A stretch of 64,000 nucleotides of DNA, from contig JAHHIA010000006.1 of the NCBI GenBank assembly GCA_019359045.1, positions 248,001-312,000 of the forward strand. Reading direction: 5' to 3'. The translations under genes and the position numbers were made by a program. The notes under the pieces are model-generated. The model was not told where the DNA came from. It saw only the letters and a program-made list of their open reading frames with translations, and did no database searches. This DNA comes from Scytolyngbya sp. HA4215-MV1. GTDB lineage: Bacteria; Cyanobacteriota; Cyanobacteriia; Leptolyngbyales; Leptolyngbyaceae. Positions within the stretch are counted from its first letter, which is position 1, and each line of letters begins with the position of its first letter. Positions 55,491-64,000 of this stretch are shown here, in pieces.

Positions 55491-55563
55491 CGGGATGACA
55501 GGATTTGAACCTGCGGCCCCTTCGTCCCGAACGAAGTGCGCTACCAAGCTGCGCCACATCCCG
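55491..55563 (-). tRNA. tRNA-Pro (anticodon CGG)
   Basis: The minus strand folds into a full cloverleaf: acceptor CGGGATG/CATCCCG, D arm GCGC-GCGC, anticodon stem CTTCG-CGAAG with loop TTCGGGA, T arm GCAGG-TTCAAAT-CCTGT. The anticodon CGG reads proline codon CCG. CCA is not encoded, which fits a genome that uses tRNA nucleotidyltransferase. It lies just beyond the accessory region, a common place for island boundaries. Confidence 0.95.
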
Positions 55564-56193
55564 TATTAGAGAAGGCTAAGAGATTCCTCATAAAAGATGA
55601 ATCTAAAAGGGTGTTTGAAAAAGTATTCACTGTAATGTTGAGCACACGTAACTCCCCCTAGCCCCCTTAAAAGGGGGGGATCAGCCTCAAAGTTCCCCTT
55701 TTTTCTAGCGCAGCGGTGCGTTAGCACGAGGATTTAGCGGGATCGTGTTTGTTGCTACTTACGAAAAAACTTTTAAAACATCCTCTAAGAATCGATCCCA
55801 AGCGCTTCATTCCAATTTTATCAAATTTTGGCGATCGCACGCTGGTTCCTTAAATACTTTCGATCATCTAGGGATGATCTCGGCTTCATTGGCGCTTGGA
55901 GCCGTTCGATACCCTAGATTTTCATCAGGCCTTGCTTTTCGGTAGTGCTCTTCAAACTGAGAAAATAAAGATAAACACTATCTGTAGCATCTTTTTTGTG
56001 ATTGCTCAACCCATCAATTAATTCGAGATAAAACTGGCATTTGGATTGAGAATGCAGAGAAGTTGGAAAAATCTGAAAAGTTTTTCTTTAATTCCCGATT
56101 AACAGGCATAATGCCAGATAGGGACACTTTAAATTAATATTTTTAAGGTGTTTAAATCGCTCAGTATCCCAGCTTCAAATTAGGAGCTTTGCC
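55564..56193. other. Intergenic stretch after tRNA-Pro
   Basis: It contains the short dispersed repeat at about 55650-55743 and otherwise AT-rich sequence with the promoter of the lipoprotein gene. A 66-codon frame (55745-55945) has no gene-like character. Confidence 0.5.
55650..55743. repeat. Dispersed cyanobacterial repeat
   Basis: ACTCCCCCTAGCCCCCTTAA then AAGGGGGGGATCAGC and CAAAGTTCCCCTTTT, followed by a GCGCAGCGGTGCGTTAGC tract. Sequences of this type (CCCCCTTAAAAAGGGGG) are scattered in many cyanobacterial genomes. The inner inverted repeat can form a hairpin. Confidence 0.6.
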
Positions 56194-57150
56194 ATGCGCT
56201 TATCGATTGAGAAAAGTTTTGCTACTTTACCGCATTGCCAGGTTAAATCCTTTGGGAAAAGTGCTGTGGTAAAGTTGGTATGTTTTGCTGCGATCGCAGT
56301 ATCCCTCTCTGCTTGTGGAAAGGGTGGGCTGGTTAAGACCAATGGAACACAACTGATGAAAGCCGTTGTGCAGCCTGTCAATGCTCAAACTTTAAACCTT
56401 TTTGAATCTGGCAATGGTGAATTTAAATTGCCAAATCAAACCAATCGTCTGAGTAGTGCTTCAATTAATGTCGATAACGGTGGCAATGCTGAATTGGTTT
56501 TTAAGTATGCTGGGAATAACCGCAATCTACAACTTAGTGGGGATTTGATTGCGAGTACTGCAAATAGTGCGACGATTCAGTTAACAAATTCTGGTAATGC
56601 GGATGTAAAAGGCACAGCAGAAATTGCCTATACCAAAGATAATTCGATTAAGCGTGTCACTGCGATCGGTACTTTTGACGGACAAAGTTTTTCTCTAAAA
56701 TTTAATGACACGCTCAACCCAACCCAACCGTCTCCTTCTGTTTCCCCTTCTCCTTCTGCAACTCCGATTATTCCCAATCGACCTCCAGATAGTCAGATTA
56801 GTCTAGATCAATCAGGGAGAGGTTTTTTGCGGCTCAGCGGCACACCAGATGAAGTCATTCGCCAGGTGTCTGTGGTTGAAAACAATAGCAATGTCGATGT
56901 GTATTTTGTGTTCACAGATGGCAGCGAAATTGTGCTGTCTGGAGAGTTAGCCAGTATCGATGCCTCGTCATTGCGGGTCAGGCTATCGAGTTCAGCGGGG
57001 GATGAAGCGACCGGACAGCTTGATATTGACTACGGACCCGGTCGAGCCATTAATAACCTTTTTGGTCAAGGCACGCTGGCATTTCAGCCGTTTTATGTGC
57101 AGTTTAGTAGTCAGCCGATCGTCACCAGGCCCATTCCGGGCGTATGGTAG
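56194..57150 (+). CDS. Two-domain secreted lipoprotein, unknown function
   Basis: The 318-residue product has a lipoprotein signal (VCFAAIAVSLSACGKGG, lipobox LSAC) after a basic N-terminus. It then has two similar beta-rich domains joined by a Pro/Ser linker (TQPSPSVSPSPSATPIIPNR). Each domain has the same plan: GNAELVFKYAGNNRNLQLSG with DLIASTANSATIQLTNSG in the first, and VDVYFVFTDGSEIVLSGELA with SIDASSLRVRLSSS in the second. The internal repeat suggests duplication. There is no catalytic motif. It is probably an envelope protein. Confidence 0.7.
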   Translation: MRLSIEKSFATLPHCQVKSFGKSAVVKLVCFAAIAVSLSACGKGGLVKTNGTQLMKAVVQPVNAQTLNLFESGNGEFKLPNQTNRLSSASINVDNGGNAELVFKYAGNNRNLQLSGDLIASTANSATIQLTNSGNADVKGTAEIAYTKDNSIKRVTAIGTFDGQSFSLKFNDTLNPTQPSPSVSPSPSATPIIPNRPPDSQISLDQSGRGFLRLSGTPDEVIRQVSVVENNSNVDVYFVFTDGSEIVLSGELASIDASSLRVRLSSSAGDEATGQLDIDYGPGRAINNLFGQGTLAFQPFYVQFSSQPIVTRPIPGVW

Positions 57151-57166
57151 TTTGACACAAACGACC

Positions 57167-57182
57167 AGGGGCTCAAGCCCCT
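57167..57182. terminator. Short palindromic hairpin after the lipoprotein gene
   Basis: AGGGGCT-CA-AGCCCCT is a perfect seven-base stem 17 bases after the stop codon. No T-run follows. Confidence 0.5.
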
Positions 57183-57241
57183 TGTGAAAGGCGAGGTCGA
57201 TTGTTCTTACAAGCTGCCTAAGAGGGTGGTGCTCAATAGCA

Positions 57242-57272
57242 GGATGAATTGGAACGAAGTTTCAATTCATCC
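57242..57272. terminator. Hairpin between convergent genes
   Basis: GGATGAATTG and CAATTCATCC form a ten-base stem around GAACGAAGTTT. It lies 36 bases from the end of the flavoprotein gene on the minus strand and could terminate either gene. Confidence 0.6.
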
Positions 57273-57307
57273 AACTTCAAGTTCATACCCAGAATCAGCA
57301 ACGCCGC

Positions 57308-58855
57308 CTAAGAGAGCTTGGCAAGAATGCTGAGTAGCCACTGACTTCGAGGAGTTAATAAAGTGCGCCGATAGGCATCGGCAGCTTTTTTAATCGCTTC
57401 TGCCTGGGTTGGATAGGGATGGATGACGCTAGACAGCTTACTCAGCCCGATTTTGTGAACGATCGCTGTGGTAATTTCGCTAATCATCTCGCCAGCATGG
57501 TGTGCAACGATCGTCGCTCCCAAAATTTCATCTGAACCTTGCCTGTGCAGGATTTTGACAAATCCTTCTTCCTCCCCATCGGCGATCGCTCGATCGACGC
57601 TACTGAAGGGGATTTTAATGGTATTCACTGCAATTCCCTTTGCCTGCGCTTCCGGTTCATATAACCCGACATGGGCAATCTCAGGTGCAGTGTAGGTTGC
57701 CCAGGGCATCACCAGGCTACTGAGTTTCGATCGTCCCAAGCCGAATGGAGAAAAAAGCGTATTTTTAATCACAATGCGTGCTGCGGCGTCCGCTGCATGG
57801 GTAAATTTCCAGTTCATGCAGATATCTCCGGCTGCATAGATTTTAGGGTTGCTGGTTTGTAAATAGTCGTTAACGCTGACACCTTTGTGCTTGTCGTACT
57901 GAACCCCCACCGTTTCCAGCCCTAAGCCTTCTACGTTGGGCGATCGTCCCGCACCCACCAGGATTTCATCTACGGTGATTGAATCCGGTTTACCCTGACT
58001 GGAGAAGTGAATCACTTTTCCTTCGGGGGTTTTCTCAACTCGTTCCAACTGACTGTCCAGCAATAGTTGAATGCCTTCGCGCAAAAATGCCTGCTGGACA
58101 ATTTCGGCAGCGTCAGCATCTTCACGATCGAGAATGTGACTATTTTTGTGAATCAGAACCACTTCGCAGCCCAATCGATGGAAAGATTGCGCCAATTCGC
58201 ACCCGATCGGTCCACCCCCGATGACTGCCAACCGTCGGGGGCGATCGGTCAACGAAAACACAGTCTCATTGGTCAAAAAGCCGGCTTCTGCCAGACCGGG
58301 CGTGTTGGGTCGGCTGGCACGAGCACCCGTGGCAATAACCGCTTTCTTGAACCGCAGGGTTGAACCTGCCACCGCGATCGTGTCGTTACTGGTAAATTGT
58401 CCCGATCCCAAAAAGACATCAACGCCAATTTTTTGAAAGCGTTCGGCGGAGTCGTGGTGGCTGATCCCCGCGCGCAATCGCCGCATTCGCGCCATCACCG
58501 CCGGAAAATCAATTTCAATCTCTTGGGGCGGATGAATGCCAAACTGCGCTGCATCTCGCATATCGGCAACCACCCTTGAGGAACGGATCACACATTTGGA
58601 GGGTACACACCCGACATTCAGACAATCGCCTCCCATCAAGTGCTTTTCAATCAAAGCAACTTTCAATCCAATGCCAAGCCCGGCGGCACCCGCCGCAACG
58701 ACTAATCCAGCTGTGCCCGCTCCAATCACTACTAGGTCGTAGCAGTCTACTGGCGTTGGATTGACCCAACTGCTCGGGTGGACATAAGAAACTAACTGTT
58801 GGTTGTATTCGTCCTGCGGTAAAACGAGCGGTTCAGGAGTGGTGGGTTGTGACAT
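57308..58855 (-). CDS. Mercuric-reductase-like pyridine nucleotide-disulfide oxidoreductase
   Basis: From ATG 58855 (GGAAGG eight bases upstream) the product has 515 residues. It has the FAD site DLVVIGAGTAGLVVAAGAAG, the redox pair in LMGGDCLNVGCVPSKCVIRS (CxxxxC), the NAD(P) site RRLAVIGGGPIGCELAQSFH, DEILVGAGRSPNVEGLGLE with KIYAAGDICMNWKFTHAADA, and the dimer end with IHPYPTQAEAIKKAADAYRR. There is no N-terminal metal-binding domain and no C-terminal CC, so it is unlikely to reduce mercury. This type often pairs with TVP38/TMEM64 membrane proteins. Here it overlaps that gene by 23 bases. Confidence 0.9.
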   Translation of the reverse strand: MSQPTTPEPLVLPQDEYNQQLVSYVHPSSWVNPTPVDCYDLVVIGAGTAGLVVAAGAAGLGIGLKVALIEKHLMGGDCLNVGCVPSKCVIRSSRVVADMRDAAQFGIHPPQEIEIDFPAVMARMRRLRAGISHHDSAERFQKIGVDVFLGSGQFTSNDTIAVAGSTLRFKKAVIATGARASRPNTPGLAEAGFLTNETVFSLTDRPRRLAVIGGGPIGCELAQSFHRLGCEVVLIHKNSHILDREDADAAEIVQQAFLREGIQLLLDSQLERVEKTPEGKVIHFSSQGKPDSITVDEILVGAGRSPNVEGLGLETVGVQYDKHKGVSVNDYLQTSNPKIYAAGDICMNWKFTHAADAAARIVIKNTLFSPFGLGRSKLSSLVMPWATYTAPEIAHVGLYEPEAQAKGIAVNTIKIPFSSVDRAIADGEEEGFVKILHRQGSDEILGATIVAHHAGEMISEITTAIVHKIGLSKLSSVIHPYPTQAEAIKKAADAYRRTLLTPRSQWLLSILAKLS

Positions 58856-59588
58856 GGGGGCTTCCTTCCGATGAAACACTTTCTGCCAGGGCTTTCTTGG
58901 CTATGCGAGTAACGTATGCCGTGACGGCAACGGTCGCAAGAAACCCAACAATGCGAATAATCCACTGAATCGTTGCTGCCTGGGGATTGCTGGACTGGTT
59001 ACTGGCTCCCAACATCGCCAGGCTGCCTGCAAGAGAGCCGATATAGACATAGGTGAGGGTGCCGGGCAGCATGCCGATCGCGCCTAACATATAGTCTTTG
59101 AGTGAAACCTGGGTGACCCCAAAGGCATAATTCAACAAATTAAAGGGGAAGATAGGGGACAGACGAGTCAGCAAGACAATTTTGAATCCTTCTCTGGCAA
59201 CAGCTGTGTCGATCGCCTGAAACTTTTCGTTACTCTGAATTCGCTTCGAGACCCAACCACGCGCGAGATAGCGTCCTACTAAGAATGCCAGGGTGGAACC
59301 CAGCAACGCTGCCACAAAGACGTAGATTGAGCCAAAAACTACACCAAACAGAACCCCTCCTCCCAGGGTTAGTAGCGAACCGGGAATGAAGAACACCGTC
59401 GCTAAAACATAGATTGCCACAAAGGCGATCGGTCCTGCGGGTCCCAAATTTTGTACCCATAAAAGGGCGTTTTGCAAGAGTTCTGGCACGTTGAAAAGCT
59501 TTCCAGCAACAACCAGGAGGCAAACGACTCCTGCTCCTAAAAGTAGCTTGAATCCCATCTTTAAACGCAGCTTTCTTTGGGGCGCCAT
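58833..59588 (-). CDS. TVP38/TMEM64 family membrane protein
   Basis: The 251-residue protein has five to six hydrophobic segments and the VTT/DedA-like core: GPIAFVAIYVLATVFFIPGS, LLTLGGGVLFGVVFGSIYVF, LGSTLAFLVGRYLARGWV and LLTRLSPIFPFNLLNYAFGV, then GMLPGTLTYVYIGSLAG. Related VTT proteins are lipid scramblases or flippases. The start is ATG 59588. Its 3' end overlaps the flavoprotein start, so the two are translationally coupled and likely work together at the membrane, perhaps in redox chemistry. That is inference from gene order. Confidence 0.92.
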   Translation of the reverse strand: MAPQRKLRLKMGFKLLLGAGVVCLLVVAGKLFNVPELLQNALLWVQNLGPAGPIAFVAIYVLATVFFIPGSLLTLGGGVLFGVVFGSIYVFVAALLGSTLAFLVGRYLARGWVSKRIQSNEKFQAIDTAVAREGFKIVLLTRLSPIFPFNLLNYAFGVTQVSLKDYMLGAIGMLPGTLTYVYIGSLAGSLAMLGASNQSSNPQAATIQWIIRIVGFLATVAVTAYVTRIAKKALAESVSSEGSPHVTTHHS

Positions 59589-59897
59589 GAGCTTACCTTA
59601 ATCACACTCCTAACCGTAGCAGAGAGATTAGGGGGCAAAATGATTTTTCCCTGAGTGTAATCCAAGCCTTTTCTGAGAAATGGGATGTTCAATGTGGGTT
59701 GGTATGGGTGGCAATGATCTACCGGTTGGTATGATCAGGCGGCACGATCGGAGTTGCTGCAAATCTATCAGGTTTTCTCCCAGGATGACCGGAAAAGATT
59801 GATTTTTGGCGGAAAGAAGAAAGGCTCCGTCAGGTTTTAGACCTGTTGCTATATTGTTGAAACCGGAAAAAACAACCTTCCCTTACAATTGGCACTC
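59589..59897. other. Divergent promoter region
   Basis: A 309-bp gap between the TVP38 gene and the O-antigen-ligase-like gene. No gene or clear motif is seen. Confidence 0.5.
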
Positions 59898-62483
59898 ATG
59901 ACCGCTCTTGCCGATTCTTCTGCCTCATCCCGTCGTCCCTTGCTGGCGCTACTAACCGCAGCGTTCTACAGCCTGTTTACGCTGCTGCCAGATAGCAGCA
60001 GTCAGATGGTGTCTTGGTTCTGGGTGGCATTCTGGCAAATGGGTCTGGTATGTCCGGTGCTCTGGTTACTGAGCCTGATTGGACGATCGCGCAAGTTTCA
60101 GGGCTTAGGCAACCGTTTGGACTGGATCAGTGGTGCACTGGTTCTGGATTTGTTGCTATCCACTTTATTGGCAGAATTTCCTAACCAGGCACGCTGGTAT
60201 AGCTGGGCAGCCATTTGCATTTTGGCAGCTTTGTATGCCCTCAACTATTGGCTCCAAACTCCTCGACAGCGTTACCAGCTACTGACCTGGCAAGGCTATC
60301 TGAGCCTGGCATTTATTGGGTTAAGTCTTTTTTTGTGGAGCAGTCAGACCCTATTGCCTGAACTGGCACGGCTGCAAGACTTGAAACCATATGGGGTCGA
60401 TCTCCCCTTCGATTTCTCAGTGTTAGAGTTGCGGAATTGGGCACCGATCGGGCATCAAAATTATGTTGCCGGATACTTGTTACTGGCACTGCCGTTACTC
60501 GTAGGGCTAGGCTATTTACAAACTGGGTGGCGACGTTGGCTCTGGTTTATTGGGACGGGCTTAGGTTTGCTCGACCTTTATACCACCAGTTCTCGTGGGG
60601 GTTGGCTAGGGCTAATGCTGCTGGTTTTAGTCAGTTTCGGCGTATTGCTCTGGCGGAGTTCTATTCCTCGCCTCTGGTTAAGCGCTGCTGGAGTTGTGAC
60701 AGTCTTTGGCTTAATTTTGTTAGTTTTAGCAAACAACCGATTGCGCGCTCTACTCAGTGCCGCCTTCAGTGGACAAGTAGGCGGTGAGTTGGGCTTTCGT
60801 ACGATTACGGCGGCGGCGGGATGGCACATTGGTCTCAGTCACCCCTTATTTGGGGCAGGCCCTGGATCGATTCCTCTGCTCTACCAGAAATATCGTCCTG
60901 CCTGGGCAGGTAGAGAAGCAGAATTGGTTTACCAATTACACAGCACCCCGATGCAGATTTGGGCAGAATTGGGACTGATAGGCATCCTGAGTGGGTTTGT
61001 TGCGATCGCCCTTTTTATCTATCTCGGTATTCGCTGGCTAAGAACTGAACAGGCAGCAAACAGCGATCGCATCCTCTTCTGGAGCCTCTGGGGTGGCTTG
61101 CTGGCATACGGCATCATTAGCCTTACCGATTACCAACTCGATAACCTCTGTATCAGTGGGATGATTGTCATTGATTTGGCAGTGTTGGCATCCATATATC
61201 GGCAGCAGGAGTCCGGAATTGACGGTCAGACGTCGCAAGTTGGCAGTCAGGCGTCCAGTGCTGCTCAGAATCCAAAGCTTTTCAGTTACTACTTACCCCT
61301 GGGTAGTTTTGGGCTGCTCTTCGCCATCACTATCTGGTTGATTCCTATCCATCGCGCCTGGATGCTGTCCAGCCAGGGCTTTGCTGCCCTCAATCAGGCG
61401 ACGGCAACAGTAGATGCCGAAAAAAAGCTAGACGGGATAAAAACCTTTGAACAACAGCTCAAGCTCGCCCATCAACTTGCTCCCTGGGAACCCTACTACC
61501 CCTACCAATTGGGTTGGAAATTAGGGGATCTTAGCTTGCAGGTTGGCGATCCACAGAGATCTTTGACCGATGGCATTACCTGGTTTCAGAAAGCGATCGC
61601 CATTTCTCCCTATCAGGAATTTGGACATACTAATCTCGCCTGGTTGCACATCCTGCAACAAGATCCCAAGGCAGCGCTACAAGAGTTTGTCAAATCGGCA
61701 CAACTGGTTCCGGCAAAGCGAGGCGTATTCTACGGTTTGGGCTACACGCTGTTACAGCTAGGAAAACCAGATCTGGCAACTGAAGCTTTTGTCTTGGAAG
61801 CATTACGAGACCCGATGTTGATGACCAGTCCAGTCTGGCGATCGCCCAGGCTAAATTCTCTCTACAGTAACCTCCTGACTCAACTAGACACCCGTTACAC
61901 AACCTTATTGCAACCTCCTAGCGCTGAAGCGCTTCAATCTTCTTTACATCGTTGCCGGGGGGCTTTGCGCTGGTGGATGGGTAATCTGGCAGCAGCCCAT
62001 ACCGATTTGGAGACCGCTGGGACTCCAACTGCACGACGCGTTCTAGAGTTGGCAATGAGACAATCTGTGAAAATTGATCCTGAACAAACCGATGCAACGC
62101 CTGGGGATTTGGCGATCACGGCCTGGTTAGATCCGGCTCAACGCACCCATTTGTTGCAAAAAGCCTGGATTTTGCGGATGGGCATCGCACCCCCCCCCGA
62201 ACTTTTGCAAGAAATGGTCACCGGGATGACTCGTTCGACCAGCTTTGATCAATGGCTGAAGCAAAATCCCCCAATTCGCTCCTATCGCCGCGATCGGGTC
62301 GGCTTTGGGGTCCTCAGTCGCCACATTGATGGTCCAGCTCCTGCCGATTTCTTGACGGTGACTGACAACGTAGCGATGAATACTTTTCTAGAAGAACTTT
62401 TCCCGTCTTACACTTACGACAAAGCGCTAGACCTGCCGCTGCAAGTTCAGCGAGATGCCTTACTCAAACAAATAACGCCCTGA
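59898..62483 (+). CDS. O-antigen ligase (Wzy)-type membrane protein with TPR tail
   Basis: From ATG 59898 the product has 861 residues. The first 450 hold 10-12 hydrophobic segments with the Wzy_C/ligase core: WLGLMLLVLVSFGVLLWRSS, HPLFGAGPGSIPLLYQKYRP (about 315-334) and a following loop with ELVYQLHSTPMQIWAELGLI. After one more helix comes a soluble C-terminal part with TPR-like pairs (FEQQLKLAHQLAPWEPYYPY; FGHTNLAWLHILQQDPKAAL) to about 860. Such proteins polymerise or transfer surface polysaccharide in the periplasm. The next gene, a methyltransferase, starts eight bases downstream, so they likely share an operon. Confidence 0.9.
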   Translation: MTALADSSASSRRPLLALLTAAFYSLFTLLPDSSSQMVSWFWVAFWQMGLVCPVLWLLSLIGRSRKFQGLGNRLDWISGALVLDLLLSTLLAEFPNQARWYSWAAICILAALYALNYWLQTPRQRYQLLTWQGYLSLAFIGLSLFLWSSQTLLPELARLQDLKPYGVDLPFDFSVLELRNWAPIGHQNYVAGYLLLALPLLVGLGYLQTGWRRWLWFIGTGLGLLDLYTTSSRGGWLGLMLLVLVSFGVLLWRSSIPRLWLSAAGVVTVFGLILLVLANNRLRALLSAAFSGQVGGELGFRTITAAAGWHIGLSHPLFGAGPGSIPLLYQKYRPAWAGREAELVYQLHSTPMQIWAELGLIGILSGFVAIALFIYLGIRWLRTEQAANSDRILFWSLWGGLLAYGIISLTDYQLDNLCISGMIVIDLAVLASIYRQQESGIDGQTSQVGSQASSAAQNPKLFSYYLPLGSFGLLFAITIWLIPIHRAWMLSSQGFAALNQATATVDAEKKLDGIKTFEQQLKLAHQLAPWEPYYPYQLGWKLGDLSLQVGDPQRSLTDGITWFQKAIAISPYQEFGHTNLAWLHILQQDPKAALQEFVKSAQLVPAKRGVFYGLGYTLLQLGKPDLATEAFVLEALRDPMLMTSPVWRSPRLNSLYSNLLTQLDTRYTTLLQPPSAEALQSSLHRCRGALRWWMGNLAAAHTDLETAGTPTARRVLELAMRQSVKIDPEQTDATPGDLAITAWLDPAQRTHLLQKAWILRMGIAPPPELLQEMVTGMTRSTSFDQWLKQNPPIRSYRRDRVGFGVLSRHIDGPAPADFLTVTDNVAMNTFLEELFPSYTYDKALDLPLQVQRDALLKQITP

Positions 62484-62490
62484 AACAAAT

Positions 62491-64000
62491 ATGGAAACTC
62501 AATATTCTTATCCCGCTCGCTATTGGCAATATCTCAACCACATCGGTGCCGACTATCAACCTCGTCATTTTCCCAACCTAAAAATTGCCTTAGACTCCAC
62601 CATTTGGGAAGAACCTCGATCAGCACTAGATTTTAACAACAATGCAGTGATTGCACTTATTGAAGCTGAACAAGCAGACGATCTCGCCAGTCGAGAATTG
62701 TATTTGGATATGGCACTCTCGATCCTCAAGAATAGTCCTATGCATCCATTAAGTGCTGCTCATCTAGCTGTACTCTATAGTTTAATTGGAGATGCAGAGA
62801 ACGCTTCACGAATTGCTTTTTCCACTCTATTAAATCTTCTCCAACCTATCAACACTGCTGCTGACAAAAGTTCTCCTGGCTTAGTCTATCTTCCAGCGCA
62901 AGTGCATCGACTGATTGATGAACAGGCTGATCTAATGGAACAAATTCTGAAATCAGACGATGCTTATTATCAATCAATGCTATTACTAGGAGAAGTATTG
63001 TGGCGATCCGAACCCCTTTTCTTTAATTCCCTGGGGTTACGTACCTTAAATTTGGCTGTTCAGCTTTTACCCGAATCACCCTCCATCAATTTGCAACTGG
63101 GAGTTGCCAACCTTGCCAATCAACAAGAAGAAGGACTCCTTTTTCTACATCGTGCTAGACAATTACTGCCCAATCACCCTGCTATTATTCAGGCTCTTTA
63201 TCTCGCTTATCGAGATCTAGAACAGCCTAGGATTGCCAGTTTCTGGTTAAATCTTGCTCAAAACTTCTACCAAAAATATCCCGAAAACTTTGGTTGGTAT
63301 TGGAGTCAATCTGACGTGACTGCACCCATCACTTATGTACCCTTTGATGAAAAGTATTTATTGGTGGTCGAAGCAAGTTTTAGGAGTATTGTGACAGTGG
63401 TTTTAGTCGGGACAGGCACCTGGTTTGAAGCGGAAATGGAGTTCTGGAATGATTGGCTAAAACCTGGTATGACCGTAATTGATGTGGGTGCCAATGTGGG
63501 AGTTTACACCTTCAGTGCGGCTGAAAAAGTGGGCGCAACAGGACGAGTGTTAGCGATCGAACCTTTCTCAGGCTGTGTGCGTTGTCTAGAAGAAACCTGT
63601 CGCATTAATCAAATCGATTGGGTGACCGTCTGCGCTGGAGCTGCTAGCGATCGCAACGGCACAGCCCGTCTCTCTCTCCATGCGGCTAGCGAACTCAATG
63701 AATTGGTTACCGATGAAACGCCTGCTGCTGATACCGACGATTTTGAAGAAGTTGCCTGCTTTTCGTTAGATAGTCTGATGGAGCAAGAAAACTTGAGTAA
63801 AGTCGATTTCCTCAAAATAGATGCAGAAGGGCATGAAGTTGCTGTTTTATCTGGAAGTGAGCGCATTTTAAAAGAATTCATGCCTATAATCCTCTATGAG
63901 AATATTGCTGGAACTCAGGGAGCAAATCGACCAGTTGCCGAGTTTTTGCAAGCTAGAGGCTATCAGCTATTTTATTATCAACCTTATCTTAAAAAATTAA
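62491..64000 (+). CDS. FkbM family methyltransferase with helical repeat N-terminus (partial)
   Basis: The frame from ATG 62491 stays open to the window edge (503 codons, no stop). The first 330 residues are helical repeats (TPR-like; FNSLGLRTLNLAVQLLPESP; LHRARQLLPNHPAIIQALYL). The FkbM methyltransferase domain follows: MTVIDVGANVGVYTFSAAEK (SAM site), GRVLAIEPFSGCVRCLEETC, and CFSLDSLMEQENLSKVDFLK with IDAEGHEVAVLSGSERIL. FkbM enzymes O-methylate sugars or polyketides. It starts eight bases after the Wzy-type gene and so probably modifies the same surface polysaccharide. Confidence 0.88.
   Translation, partial: METQYSYPARYWQYLNHIGADYQPRHFPNLKIALDSTIWEEPRSALDFNNNAVIALIEAEQADDLASRELYLDMALSILKNSPMHPLSAAHLAVLYSLIGDAENASRIAFSTLLNLLQPINTAADKSSPGLVYLPAQVHRLIDEQADLMEQILKSDDAYYQSMLLLGEVLWRSEPLFFNSLGLRTLNLAVQLLPESPSINLQLGVANLANQQEEGLLFLHRARQLLPNHPAIIQALYLAYRDLEQPRIASFWLNLAQNFYQKYPENFGWYWSQSDVTAPITYVPFDEKYLLVVEASFRSIVTVVLVGTGTWFEAEMEFWNDWLKPGMTVIDVGANVGVYTFSAAEKVGATGRVLAIEPFSGCVRCLEETCRINQIDWVTVCAGAASDRNGTARLSLHAASELNELVTDETPAADTDDFEEVACFSLDSLMEQENLSKVDFLKIDAEGHEVAVLSGSERILKEFMPIILYENIAGTQGANRPVAEFLQARGYQLFYYQPYLKKL

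Noticed and set aside
55745-55945. 66-codon frame near tRNA-Pro
   Set aside because: It starts inside a dispersed repeat and shows no protein-like composition.
57308-58855. True mercuric reductase
   Set aside because: The N-terminal HMA domain and the C-terminal vicinal cysteines needed for mercury are missing, and no mer genes are nearby.

Overview
The window is chromosomal DNA of a cyanobacterium, probably a filamentous or Leptolyngbya-like one. Evidence: a psaM photosystem I gene, a monocistronic groL with a CIRCE operator, a BT1-type folate transporter, a carotenoid oxygenase, many GCGATCGC-type (HIP1-like) octamers inside and between genes, and the load of CHAT, caspase-like, Uma2 and GUN4-domain genes typical of large cyanobacterial genomes.

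Region 1 (1-25 kb) is mostly housekeeping: psaM, a TerC-family membrane protein, a DHH/CBS/tRNA-nucleotidyltransferase fusion, a SIMPL-domain secreted protein, ssb, the mreBCD cell-shape operon, a MarR regulator, a Nif11-like small protein, a pentapeptide-repeat protein, a CysQ/HAL2-like phosphatase, an ArsB/NhaD-type transporter, a PilP-like lipoprotein, a carotenoid oxygenase, a folate/biopterin transporter, corA and groL. A decayed polytopic membrane protein lies at 3.5-4.3 kb and a gene-free, structure-rich stretch at 13.4-14.0 kb.

Region 2 (25.2-54.8 kb) is an accessory, conflict-type island, mostly on the minus strand. It holds two TPR-CHAT proteases with helper TPR proteins, an orthocaspase with a DUF4384-like tail behind a broken CHAT gene, four intact Uma2-family nuclease-like genes plus one internally deleted remnant, a decayed NACHT-HEAT gene, and fragments of Rpn/DUF4351 and PIN-toxin genes. 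Its core is a tightly coupled operon (47.4 to 41.7 kb): caspase-like protease, STAND-like protein, MoxR AAA+ ATPase, vWA protein and a TIR-GUN4 fusion. This matches the known vWA-MoxR-VMAP class of ternary conflict systems. A divergent membrane protein and a NACHT ATPase with a membrane C-terminus follow. A short beta-rich signature of the type GERAVAIGG...VIVTGD-N recurs in the caspase, the STAND-like protein, the NACHT ATPase and a further protein at 53.5-54.4 kb, which suggests they address one another through a common module.

Between 51.5 and 54.8 kb there is a duplicated cassette. Each copy has a 21-bp tandem array built of small palindromes, then a gene, then a near-identical 3' tail, but the two cores are unrelated: a frameshifted HsdR-N-like protein in one and the module-bearing protein in the other. 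tRNA-Pro(CGG) lies just outside the island.

Region 3 (55-64 kb) returns to ordinary content: a two-domain lipoprotein, a mercuric-reductase-like flavoprotein coupled to a TVP38/TMEM64 membrane protein, an O-antigen-ligase-type membrane protein with TPR-like tail, and an FkbM methyltransferase that runs off the window.
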